Shown one piece after another: positions 45,628 through 54,012 of a stretch of DNA of 64,000 nt. The position numbers were made by a program, and so were the translations under genes. The notes under the pieces were generated by a model that was not told where the DNA came from, made no database searches, and saw only the letters and a program-made list of their open reading frames with translations. The stretch comes from Tannerellaceae bacterium (lineage in GTDB: Bacteria; Bacteroidota; Bacteroidia; Bacteroidales; Tannerellaceae), in assembly GCA_031288615.1 (NCBI GenBank), contig JAITRC010000013.1:26682-90681 (forward strand), in the 5' to 3' direction. Each line of letters starts with the position of its first letter. Position 1 is the first letter of the stretch.

Positions 45628-47820
45628 TCAACGGATAAAGAGCAATTCGCGATACTTGGGCAAGGTCCATATCTGGTCGTCCACAATCAACTCAAGCTTA
45701 TCGATGTGATAGCGGATCTTTTCCAGCATAGGAACAATCTTGTCGTGGTAAGCGATAGCTTTTTCACGTTCGTGTTCAATCTTGTTGGCCACCTTACGGG
45801 CTTCGATCATCTTATCTACCTCGTTCTTGATGTAGATAGTATGTTTGGCGATGTCTTCAATGATCTCAAGGTTCTTGGCAGACAGCTCCTTAGCTTTGTC
45901 GGCGGGGAAGAGGTCTTTGAGTTTGTAGACATTGTCAATGAGGATGGACTGGTACTTGGTGGCGATGGGAATGATATGATTCATGGCCAGGTCACCAAAT
46001 ACACGGGCTTCGATCTGTATCTTCTTGGTGTATACTTCCCACTTCACTTCGTTACGGGCTTCCAGTTCCTTATGGGTGAGGACGCCGGTGGATTCAAACA
46101 GCTTGACACTGCTGTCGGAAAGGTAAGCATCCAAGATGATGGGCACACTGGTTTCGCAGTCCAGGCCACGCTTCAAGGCTTCTTCCTTCCATTCGTCGCT
46201 ATACCCATTGCCGTCAAAGTGGATAGCCTTGCAAGCCTTCGCTTCGCTTCGGAGCACTTCAATGATGGCATCCTGTGTCTTTTTCCCTTTGGCCACCTTA
46301 GCTTCCACTTCGGCCTTGAATAATTTCAGCTGTTCGGCTACCGCTGCATTGAGCACCAACAAGGCACCACCGCAGTTAGCCGATGAACCGACGGCACGGA
46401 ACTCGAAGCGGTTGCCGGTGAAGGCAAACGGTGAAGTCCGGTTACGGTCTGTATTGTCGATGAACAGTTCGGGGATACGGGCAATATCCAGCTGGAAGGC
46501 CTGCTTTTCGGCAAGGTTGAAGCTTTCTTCCTGGCTGTTGGCCAAATGTCCGAACACGGAGGAGAGCTGTGCACCCAAGAAGCTGGAGATAATGGCGGGA
46601 GGTGCTTCGTTGGCTCCCAGACGGTGGGCGTTGGTAGCGGAAGAGATACTTGCCTTGAGCAGGGCGTTATGCTTGTAGACTGCCTTAAGGACGTTCACTA
46701 CGAAGGTAATGAAACGAAGGTTGTCTTCCGGCGTCTTACCCGGTGCCATCAGTATCAAACCGGTATCGGTTCCCAGCGACCAGTTATTGTGCTTACCCGA
46801 GCCGTTGATGCCTTTGAAAGGCTTTTCGTGTAGCAGGACACGGAAGCCGTGCTTGCGGGCGATCTTGCGGAGGAGGGCCATGATGATCAGGTTATGGTCA
46901 TTGGCAAGGTTACATTCCTCGAAGACGGGTGCCAGCTCAAACTGGTTGGGGGCCACTTCATTGTGGCGGGTGTGTACGGGGATACCCAATTTCCATGCCT
47001 CAATCTCCAGTTCTTTCATGAACTGCTGTACGCGGGTGGGGATAGCGCCGAAGTAGTGGTCTTCAAGCTGCTGGTTTTTAGAGCTTTCGTGCCCCATGAG
47101 GGTACGTCCGGTCAGCAAGAGGTCGGGGCGGGCGGCATACAAATCTTCGTCCACCAAGAAGTATTCTTGCTCCCAACCCAGGTAGGAGTACACTTTCTCC
47201 ACGTCTGTGGAAGAAGGGAACAGATGGCACACCTCAACGGCCGCTTTGCTGACAGCTTCGATGGACTTCAGGAGCGGCGCTTTGTAGTCTAAAGATTCTC
47301 CGGTGTAGGAGATAAAGACGGTGGGGATGCAAAGCGTGTCATCTACGATAAAGGCGGGAGAAGAAGGATCCCACGCCGTATATCCACGCGCTTCGAAGGT
47401 ATTACGGATACCTCCACTGGGGAAGCTGGAAGCGTCCGGTTCCTGCTGGATAAGGAGCTTCCCGGAGAATTTCTCAATGATACCACCTTTGCCGTCAGGT
47501 TCGGCAAAAGCGTCATGCTTTTCCGCCGTACCTTCGGTGAGGGGGTGAAACCAGTGGGTATAGTGGGTTGCACCTTTCTCCAGTGCCCACTTTTTCATAC
47601 CGGAAGCTACTTCGGCGGCTGTGGCGTGGTCAAGCGGCGTACTGTTGTCGATGGAATCGATCAACTTGTCATACGTCTTCTTGGAAAGATATTTGAACAT
47701 CTTTTCCTTGTTGAACACCAGCGAACCAAAATACTCGGATGTCGTTCCCGTAGGAGGGGTTACATCCTTGGCTTTCTTCTTGAAAGCCGACTCAACTACA
47801 TTAAATCGTAACTTAGCCAT
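45628..47820 (-). CDS. glnN: Glutamine synthetase type III
   Basis: A 730-residue GSIII, the large dodecameric glutamine synthetase typical of Bacteroidetes. It condenses glutamate and ammonia with ATP. EQEYFLVDEDLY, HTRHNEVAPNQFELAPVFEE, GINGSGKHNNWSLGTDTG, and NRTSPFAFTGNRFEFRAVGSS are the metal- and ATP-binding blocks. Length is standard. It is the central ammonia-assimilating enzyme of the cluster. No exact -7 box was found in the 55-bp space before the ATG, where an AT-rich palindrome (ACAAATTTGT) lies. Confidence 0.96.
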   Translation of the reverse strand: MAKLRFNVVESAFKKKAKDVTPPTGTTSEYFGSLVFNKEKMFKYLSKKTYDKLIDSIDNSTPLDHATAAEVASGMKKWALEKGATHYTHWFHPLTEGTAEKHDAFAEPDGKGGIIEKFSGKLLIQQEPDASSFPSGGIRNTFEARGYTAWDPSSPAFIVDDTLCIPTVFISYTGESLDYKAPLLKSIEAVSKAAVEVCHLFPSSTDVEKVYSYLGWEQEYFLVDEDLYAARPDLLLTGRTLMGHESSKNQQLEDHYFGAIPTRVQQFMKELEIEAWKLGIPVHTRHNEVAPNQFELAPVFEECNLANDHNLIIMALLRKIARKHGFRVLLHEKPFKGINGSGKHNNWSLGTDTGLILMAPGKTPEDNLRFITFVVNVLKAVYKHNALLKASISSATNAHRLGANEAPPAIISSFLGAQLSSVFGHLANSQEESFNLAEKQAFQLDIARIPELFIDNTDRNRTSPFAFTGNRFEFRAVGSSANCGGALLVLNAAVAEQLKLFKAEVEAKVAKGKKTQDAIIEVLRSEAKACKAIHFDGNGYSDEWKEEALKRGLDCETSVPIILDAYLSDSSVKLFESTGVLTHKELEARNEVKWEVYTKKIQIEARVFGDLAMNHIIPIATKYQSILIDNVYKLKDLFPADKAKELSAKNLEIIEDIAKHTIYIKNEVDKMIEARKVANKIEHEREKAIAYHDKIVPMLEKIRYHIDKLELIVDDQIWTLPKYRELLFIR

Positions 47821-47875
47821 ACTACAAATTTGTTTTATTAGTTATTTAAATAAACACGGAAAAACTGTCTAATTA

Positions 47876-48907
47876 TTACAACAAGTGTATGTTGTTTTCG
47901 GCGCACAACGCTCTATGCTCTTCCGGCCAAATGGAGGCCTGCACTTCACCCACGTGCGCTTTTTTGAGGAAGAACATGCAGAGACGGCTCTGACCTATTC
48001 CTCCACCGATGGAGAGCGGTAGCTCTCCTGCCAGCAATTCTTTGTGGAATGGCAAGTGCCGGCGTTCCGGACACCCGCTGATGTCCAGCTGACGCAACAA
48101 TGCATTCCCATCCACACGAATACCCATAGACGATAGCTCGAAAGAGACACCCAGTATATCGTTCCAAAGGATAATATCGCCGTTCAGCCCATTATAGCTG
48201 TCGTCGTTGGGTGTACTCCAGTCATCATAATCCGGCGCTCGACCATCATGTTTCTGGCCGTCGCTCAGCAGACCGCCAATACCAATGACAAAGATAGCCC
48301 CAAACTTCTCGGCCGCCTTCCGCTCACGTTCTTGAGGTGGCAGGTCGGGATAGGTCTGGTATAACTCTTCCGAATGAATAAAAGTGATGTCTGCCGGCAG
48401 GGAGGGGGTGATGTGCGGATAACGCTCATAGATCGCCTGCTCCATATCCCTGAGAAGGGTATAGATTTGCCGGACGGTTTTTTTCAGGTAACCCAAGTTT
48501 CGTTCGTCGGAACGAATAGTTTTTTCCCAGTCCCACTGGTCAACGTACAAGGAATGCAGGTTATCAAGCTCCTCATCTCCGCGTATGGCATTCATATCCG
48601 TATACAATCCATATCCGGCAGGAATGCGGTAGGAGGCAAGCTTGAGCCGTTTCCATTTGGCCAGCGACTGTACCACTTCCGCCATTTGACCGCCCATACA
48701 GCGGACGGGGAATCGGACGGCGTGTTCCGTTCCATTCAAATCGTCGTTCACTCCTGTGCCCGACAAAACAAACAGCGGAGCTGTAACTCGACGTAATTTC
48801 AAGATCCTGGACAGCTTATCCTGAAAATCGCTTTTTAGAAACTGTATCGCCTGTTCTGTAATTTCAGGCATCAATTTCTGAACGTAATTTTTTGGTACAA
48901 TCAGCAT
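47876..48907 (-). CDS. asnA: Aspartate-ammonia ligase (asparagine synthetase A)
   Basis: A 343-residue class II aminoacyl-tRNA-synthetase-like enzyme making asparagine from aspartate and free ammonia. LSGTGVNDDLNGTEHAVRFPV, QWDWEKTIRSDERNLGYLK and GGGIGQSRLCMFFL are diagnostic. Together with asnB the cell can use either ammonia or glutamine. It lies downstream of the amtB terminator and upstream of glnA. Confidence 0.96.
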   Translation of the reverse strand: MLIVPKNYVQKLMPEITEQAIQFLKSDFQDKLSRILKLRRVTAPLFVLSGTGVNDDLNGTEHAVRFPVRCMGGQMAEVVQSLAKWKRLKLASYRIPAGYGLYTDMNAIRGDEELDNLHSLYVDQWDWEKTIRSDERNLGYLKKTVRQIYTLLRDMEQAIYERYPHITPSLPADITFIHSEELYQTYPDLPPQERERKAAEKFGAIFVIGIGGLLSDGQKHDGRAPDYDDWSTPNDDSYNGLNGDIILWNDILGVSFELSSMGIRVDGNALLRQLDISGCPERRHLPFHKELLAGELPLSIGGGIGQSRLCMFFLKKAHVGEVQASIWPEEHRALCAENNIHLL

Positions 48908-48961
48908 TGGGTGGTTTGTTTCCTATTGTTTAAGGTATAGAGGCGATGCACCGAAACCGGA

Positions 48962-48990
48962 AAGGGAAGGGCCGCTCCGACCCTTCCCGC
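48962..48990 (-). terminator. Probable terminator after amtB
   Basis: An 8-bp inverted repeat GGGAAGGG / CCCTTCCC around a 9-base loop. The T-run is weak on the minus strand (TTTCC), so strength is uncertain. It may act in both directions. Confidence 0.5.
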
Positions 48991-49026
48991 TTCCTGTTTC
49001 AACGTACTGCTTTTAACTCTCACTAA

Positions 49027-50391
49027 TCAGCTATTGTAGGCTGTTTCACCATGTTCGTAGATATCCAAGCCTTCTTCTTCCACACGTGGAGCCACGCGCA
49101 ACCCGAAGATCATATCCAGTCCCTTGAATATCACGAAACCCATCAGCAACGCCCAGCCACTAACCACGAGGGCTCCGAACAATTGGGCAAGGAAAAATTC
49201 CTTTGTACCGACGTAGAAGAATCCTCCGTCGACAGCCAGCAGACCCGTCATGATCGTCCCCAAGAACCCGCACACACCATGTACGGAAGAGGCCCCTACG
49301 GGGTCGTCGATCTTCAACACGTGGTCAATGAATTCTACGGCAAAGACCATCACGATACCGCAAACCGTACCGATGATGACAGCGCCCACAGGGCTTACCA
49401 AGTCGCAACCGGCGGTGATACCCACCAAACCGGCCAACACACCGTTCAGCGTCAAGGACAACGACGGTTTCTTATACTTAGCCCAAGCAGTGAGGAGAGA
49501 GAAGAACCCACCGGCACAAGCGGCTAGGTTAGTAGTCAGGAAGACATGTGAGATCGCTACACGGTTTACTTCTCCCGAAGCGGCCAACTGTGAGCCAGGG
49601 TTAAACCCGAACCACCCGAACCAAAGGATGAAGACACCAAGAGAAGCGATCGTCAAGCTATGTCCGGGGATAGCACGAGACTTACCGTCTTTGCCGTACT
49701 TACCGATACGCGGGCCTAATATGGCAGCCCCGACGAGCGCCAACCAACCTCCTACGGAGTGTACGATGGTGGAGCCGGCGAAGTCATGGAACGTCGTTCC
49801 AAACAGATTCATCATGAAGCTACCTTCTTCGCCGTTCATCAGCCAGCCTCCGCCCCACGTCCAGTGGCCGGAAACGGGATAGATCACTACACTCACCAAA
49901 ACCGTGTACGCCAAGTACATGGAGAATTTGGTACGTTCCGCCATAGCTCCCGAGACAATGGTTGCTGCCGTAGCGCAGAACACCGTCTGGAACACCAAGA
50001 ACCCTTCTATGGGCAAGCCCATGTCAAAGAAAGATACATCAAAGAGGTGCGGGCAACCAATAAAGTCACCGGCGCCGAACATGATGCCGAAACCTACAGC
50101 CCAGAACAAGATTGACCCCAATGAGAAGTCAAGCAAGTTCTTCATCAGGATGTTCGCCGTATTCTTCGTACGCGTAAACCCTGCTTCCACCAGCGCGAAG
50201 CCCGGCTGCATAAAGAACACCAGCATCGCCGCCAGCAGCATCCATACCGTGTCCAGCGACAAGGCCACTTCCGCAATCGTATCCATTGTAGGCATTTCCA
50301 CTACCGCCTCTCCTATCTCCGTGCACGCCGAGGCGCAGCATGCCGCCGTGTCTGCGGCCATTTCCATCAAAGTATCTACCGTTGTTTCCAT
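49027..50391 (-). CDS. amtB: Ammonium transporter Amt
   Basis: A 454-residue Amt/Mep ammonium channel in the inner membrane. Eleven hydrophobic segments start at about residue 47. FFMQPGFALVEAGFTRTKNTANI, DFAGSTIVHSVGGWLALVGA and GVCGFLGTIMTGLLA hold the Phe gate and twin-His region. The N-terminal 45 residues are unusual: acidic, and with three Cys (AACCASAC) before the first helix. It follows glnK by two bases, the classic amtB-glnK pair but with the PII gene first. Confidence 0.95.
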   Translation of the reverse strand: METTVDTLMEMAADTAACCASACTEIGEAVVEMPTMDTIAEVALSLDTVWMLLAAMLVFFMQPGFALVEAGFTRTKNTANILMKNLLDFSLGSILFWAVGFGIMFGAGDFIGCPHLFDVSFFDMGLPIEGFLVFQTVFCATAATIVSGAMAERTKFSMYLAYTVLVSVVIYPVSGHWTWGGGWLMNGEEGSFMMNLFGTTFHDFAGSTIVHSVGGWLALVGAAILGPRIGKYGKDGKSRAIPGHSLTIASLGVFILWFGWFGFNPGSQLAASGEVNRVAISHVFLTTNLAACAGGFFSLLTAWAKYKKPSLSLTLNGVLAGLVGITAGCDLVSPVGAVIIGTVCGIVMVFAVEFIDHVLKIDDPVGASSVHGVCGFLGTIMTGLLAVDGGFFYVGTKEFFLAQLFGALVVSGWALLMGFVIFKGLDMIFGLRVAPRVEEEGLDIYEHGETAYNS

Positions 50392-50393
50392 AA

Positions 50394-50750
50394 TTATTTT
50401 TCGTTTTCTGCGTTGTACAATGCGATATCACCATGTTCACCCGTACGGATACGGACTGCTTCTTCCACCGGTATGATGAATATCCGCCCATCACCAATCT
50501 CGCCCGTCTGTGCGGCGTTCAGTATGGCGCTCACCGTCGTCTCCGCGTTCTTATCCCGCACAATCACTGAGATCAGGATACGTTCGATACAGCTTGTATC
50601 ATACACCACACCCCGATAGATACGCCCTTGACGGCTCTTACCTATCCCTCTCACTTCGTAATACGAGAACCATTCAATGTCCGCTGCTAAGAGCGACTCT
50701 TTGACGTCCTCAAACTTCACTTTGCGAATAATCGCTTCTATTTTCTTCAT
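50394..50750 (-). CDS. glnK: Nitrogen regulatory protein P-II
   Basis: A 118-residue PII trimer-type signal protein that binds ATP/ADP and 2-oxoglutarate and can plug AmtB. IEAIIRKVKFEDVKESLL is the family start, the T-loop region is GIGKSRQGRIYRGVVYD, and TGEIGDGRIFIIPVEEAVRIRTGE is the B-loop and C-terminal signature. It is co-transcribed with amtB. A structured intergenic element lies just upstream. Confidence 0.95.
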   Translation of the reverse strand: MKKIEAIIRKVKFEDVKESLLAADIEWFSYYEVRGIGKSRQGRIYRGVVYDTSCIERILISVIVRDKNAETTVSAILNAAQTGEIGDGRIFIIPVEEAVRIRTGEHGDIALYNAENEK

Positions 50751-50782
50751 TGTCTTTTGTGTGTTAATGTTTGTTTTAACGT

Positions 50783-50863
50783 AAGAAGGTATAGAGGCTG
50801 ACGCCCGTCAGGCACGGTCTGTGGCACAACATGGCTTCCAAGCGACAGCACTCTATACTTCTT
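50783..50863 (-). ncRNA. Candidate structured leader/intergenic RNA upstream of glnK-amtB
   Basis: In the 126-bp gap between the barrel gene and glnK, the two ends (AAGAAGTATAGAG and CTCTATACCTTCTT on the minus strand) pair over 13 bp with one bulged base. The enclosed ~54 bases can form at least one more hairpin (CTGAC-GGGC-GTCAG) and weaker ones. No T-run follows, so this is not a standard terminator. The closed multi-branch shape recalls a riboswitch or other cis-regulatory RNA. I do not recognise a known class. Confidence 0.4.
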
Positions 50864-50876
50864 CTTTCTTATCTTT

Positions 50877-51656
50877 TTAGAAACTTACTCCGAATACGAG
50901 GAACGCATTGTCCTGTTCCGGTGCAAAGACCAGCTGGGTGAACACCGGCACACTGAATGACTCCGTCACCTTCAGCTCCTTGCTGGCCGTAAACGAAATG
51001 GTTGCCAAGGTGAAACTCCTGTCATCTTTGGGGTCTTCGTGGCTCTTATGATACTGGCTCGCCCAAGGCACGATACCGATTGACGGTGTGAAGGTGATTC
51101 CCTTGATATCGAAGGCGTACGACGCTTCGATAAAGGTGGAGAACTGTTCCTTCATCTTGAGTTTGTCGTTTTCATCGTATTGGAAACCCCCGTCTTTATC
51201 AAGGTCAGGCGTCTTATCACCTAAGAAGAAGGTGCTCCATGAGGCGGAGAAGTTCCCTATACTGTAACCGATGGTACCTTCAAATAGGTGGCCGGTTGCG
51301 AAGTCCTTACCACTGACGTATTTGTAATACCCGTAAGGGCTATCTTCGCCGTTCCACCAGTAGTCGGTGATACCCAAGCTGAGGTTGCCGATAGAGTAAC
51401 CCAAAGACAGGTCAAGCTCTTTAGCACCTACACTGGCTATATCCACCGATCCCCATGCGCCCACTGAGAAACCTCCGTATGACAGCGACAATGCCGGTTG
51501 TACGGCTGCGCCACCACAGAACGTTCCACGCCACACATAGCTGCTGACCGCATCCGCGCCCAAACTCACTTCGAGTCCTTCTGCACGAGCCACGCTCGCC
51601 GACAGTCCGACTCCGGCCGCCAAAGCAGCCATTCCTAAAACCCGCATTCTTTTCAT
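50877..51656 (-). CDS. Putative outer-membrane beta-barrel (TorF-like porin) linked to nitrogen genes
   Basis: A protein of about 259 residues with a signal peptide (MKRMRVLGMAALAAGVGLSASVARA) and alternating beta-strand sequence ending in aromatic Phe (VFGVSF), the classical barrel end. Repeats such as LSLGYSIGNLSLGITDYWW and EGTIGYSIGNFSASWS suggest amphipathic strands. Position immediately upstream of glnK-amtB suggests a role in uptake of a nitrogen compound. Start at 51656 is set by the signal peptide; a longer in-frame start would add an atypical tail. Function is otherwise unknown. Confidence 0.7.
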   Translation of the reverse strand: MKRMRVLGMAALAAGVGLSASVARAEGLEVSLGADAVSSYVWRGTFCGGAAVQPALSLSYGGFSVGAWGSVDIASVGAKELDLSLGYSIGNLSLGITDYWWNGEDSPYGYYKYVSGKDFATGHLFEGTIGYSIGNFSASWSTFFLGDKTPDLDKDGGFQYDENDKLKMKEQFSTFIEASYAFDIKGITFTPSIGIVPWASQYHKSHEDPKDDRSFTLATISFTASKELKVTESFSVPVFTQLVFAPEQDNAFLVFGVSF

Positions 51657-51721
51657 ACCTTTTGCTTTTTTGTTTACGTTAAAAACCCAACTCACTGACT
51701 TTATAGTTATTTGTACCACAG

Positions 51722-52945
51722 TTACATCTTTTTGATCCGTTCTACCGCCTCTATCGTCTCATCCCTGTCTCCGAACGCCGTCAACCTCAGGTACCCTTCA
51801 CCGCTGGGGCCGAAACCTACGCCCGGCGTTCCCACGATATTGGCCTCGTACAGCAGTGTGTCAAAAAATTTCCACGAAGTGACACCCTCCGGCGTCTTAA
51901 TCCACAGGTACGGGGCGTTATCTCCTCCGTAGACCGTCATCCCGCAGCCTTGCAACCCATCTTTCAATATCCTCGCGTTGGTCATATAGTAGTCTATCGT
52001 CGCCTTCACCTGTTCCTTGCCTTCCGCCGAGTAGACGGCCTCGGCTCCCCGCTGGGTGATATAGCTCGTGCCGTTAAATTTCGTGGTATGACGTCTGTTC
52101 CACAGCTTATTCAGCGACACCTTCTCTCCGTTCAGTGTGAAGCCGTTCAGTTCCTTCGGAACCACCGCATACGCGCACCGAACCCCCGTGAAGCCTGCGG
52201 TCTTCGAGAAGCTCCTGAACTCTATCGCCACCTTCTTCGCACGCTTAATCTCATAGATTGAGTGCGGCACTTCCGGATCACGTATGTAGGCCTCGTACGC
52301 CGAGTCGTACATAATCAGCACGTCGTTAGCCAATGCGTAGTTCACCCACTTCTCCAGCTCCTGACGAGTCAATGTCGTCCCCGTAGGGTTGTTCGGGTAG
52401 CACAGGTACAGTATATCTATCCTCCGTAACGGTATATCCGGCACAAATCCATTCTCCGCCGTACACGGTATGTACACAATGTCGCTCCATTTCCCGTTCT
52501 CCAGTGATCCTGTGCGTCCCGCCATTACATTCGAGTCAATGTACACCGGATACACCGGATCCGTCACACCCACACTGTTCCCTTGTCTCAGTATGTCCCC
52601 TATATTCCCTGTGTCGCTCTTCGCACCGTCGCTCACAAACACCTCACTCGCATCTATGCTGATGCCTCGTGCCGTGTAATCATTCTTTAGGATTGCATCC
52701 ACCAGAAACGGGTAGCCCTGTTCCGGCCCATATCCATGGAACCCTGCCTTCGTCCCCATCTCATCCACCGCCTTGTGCATCGCTTCGACCACTGCACCCG
52801 CTAATGGCTGCGTCACATCCCCTATCCCCATACGTATCAGCCCTTCCTTCGGGTGAGTCAATTTGAAGGTGTTCACCCGCTTGGCTATGTCCGAAAAAAG
52901 GTAGTTGCTCTCCAACTTCAGGTAGTGCTCATTCACCAGTGCCAT
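51722..52945 (-). CDS. dapL: LL-diaminopimelate aminotransferase
   Basis: A 407-residue fold-I PLP aminotransferase that makes LL-diaminopimelate directly from tetrahydrodipicolinate, the short lysine route of Bacteroidetes, plants and chlamydiae. [22 protein letters not shown] is the family N-terminus, [11 protein letters not shown] and [18 protein letters not shown] (PLP Lys in SFSK) follow. It comes three bases after dapF, its downstream partner enzyme. Confidence 0.96.
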   Translation of the reverse strand: MALVNEHYLKLESNYLFSDIAKRVNTFKLTHPKEGLIRMGIGDVTQPLAGAVVEAMHKAVDEMGTKAGFHGYGPEQGYPFLVDAILKNDYTARGISIDASEVFVSDGAKSDTGNIGDILRQGNSVGVTDPVYPVYIDSNVMAGRTGSLENGKWSDIVYIPCTAENGFVPDIPLRRIDILYLCYPNNPTGTTLTRQELEKWVNYALANDVLIMYDSAYEAYIRDPEVPHSIYEIKRAKKVAIEFRSFSKTAGFTGVRCAYAVVPKELNGFTLNGEKVSLNKLWNRRHTTKFNGTSYITQRGAEAVYSAEGKEQVKATIDYYMTNARILKDGLQGCGMTVYGGDNAPYLWIKTPEGVTSWKFFDTLLYEANIVGTPGVGFGPSGEGYLRLTAFGDRDETIEAVERIKKM

Positions 52946-52948
52946 ACC

Positions 52949-53764
52949 TCACCTCACTCGTATACGACCCTCATACACCTTCACCGCGTCTCCGCTCATC
53001 CGCACACGCCCTGAACTTTCGTCCCACACGATCTGCAGCTCTCCCCCATCCATCAACACCGTCACCCTACGACCCAAGCGCCCCGTCGTCACGCCCGCCA
53101 CCACCGCCGCGCATGCCCCCGTACCGCACGCCTGCGTAACACCCGACCCTCTCTCCCATACTCGCATTTTCAACTTCTCAGGATGAATAACCTCTACAAC
53201 CTCCACATTCGTGCGAGTGGGAAAGTAAGGGTGGGTTTCCAGCGCCCCGCCCACTTCGGGCAGGTCTATCTCTTCTACATGCTCTTCAAAAATCACCAAG
53301 TGTGGGTTCCCCATCGACACCGCCGTCCCTATATATTTCTTCCCCCCCACTTCTGCCGCAAGCGCCTGCTCCAGCACCTCCGGCCTCCCCATGTCTACCG
53401 TCACCTCTTTCACCTCCGCACCTTCCACCTTCAGCTCCAGCTCTTTGATGCCTGACAAGGTCTCCAGAGTAATCGCTCTCTTCTGGGTCAAGCCCCCCTC
53501 ATACACATACTTCCCTATGCACCGTGTCGCGTTCCCGCACATCAGCGCTTCCGACCCGTCTGCATTGAATATCCGCATCCCGAAGTCCGCGCTTTCCGAT
53601 TTGCTGATCAGCACCAGCCCATCCGCACCTATCCCCGTATGCGCTACGCTCCATTTCACCGCCCATTTCTCCGGTTCTTCCAATGCTTCCGATCGAGTGT
53701 CTACATAGATGTAGTCATTCCCCGCTCCGTGCATCTTCGTGAACTCAATCCACCTTTCTGCCAT
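52949..53764 (-). CDS. dapF: Diaminopimelate epimerase
   Basis: A 271-residue cofactor-independent epimerase converting LL- to meso-diaminopimelate for lysine and peptidoglycan. The two catalytic Cys lie in [15 protein letters not shown] and [33 protein letters not shown] marks the N-terminus, fixing the start at 53764 (MAERWIEF). A -7 box lies 66 bases upstream. dapF-dapL form one unit. Confidence 0.95.
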   Translation of the reverse strand: MAERWIEFTKMHGAGNDYIYVDTRSEALEEPEKWAVKWSVAHTGIGADGLVLISKSESADFGMRIFNADGSEALMCGNATRCIGKYVYEGGLTQKRAITLETLSGIKELELKVEGAEVKEVTVDMGRPEVLEQALAAEVGGKKYIGTAVSMGNPHLVIFEEHVEEIDLPEVGGALETHPYFPTRTNVEVVEVIHPEKLKMRVWERGSGVTQACGTGACAAVVAGVTTGRLGRRVTVLMDGGELQIVWDESSGRVRMSGDAVKVYEGRIRVR

Positions 53765-53829
53765 GCTTTTCTTTTCGTACCCGACTTCGCGTATACTGCG
53801 TATACACCTTACCACGTTGCACCACACTG

Positions 53830-53837
53830 CAAATGTA
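53830..53837 (-). promoter_or_regulatory. -7 box of dapF-dapL
   Basis: Minus-strand TACATTTG, an exact TAnnTTTG. It lies in the 248-bp space between dapF and the glycosyltransferase-LolA gene; nothing else is seen in that space. Confidence 0.5.
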
Positions 53838-54012
53838 TTCCCTTCCGCTTACTTCTCACCCCCTTCCCCTTCCCATTTTCTATCCCCTCTTACCTTACTT
53901 ATAATCCGGCTCTAAACGCTTCGCTTCACCTATAGTCTATAAGCAATTCCCCTCACTTCACTTCCGAATCGTAAATTGCACCCTTCTCGCTCACAACCCC
54001 GCAAAAAACAGG

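Noticed and set aside
50783..50863. Hairpin before glnK as a rho-independent terminator
   Set aside because: The loop is far too long and no T-run follows in the direction of transcription; kept instead as a possible structured RNA.
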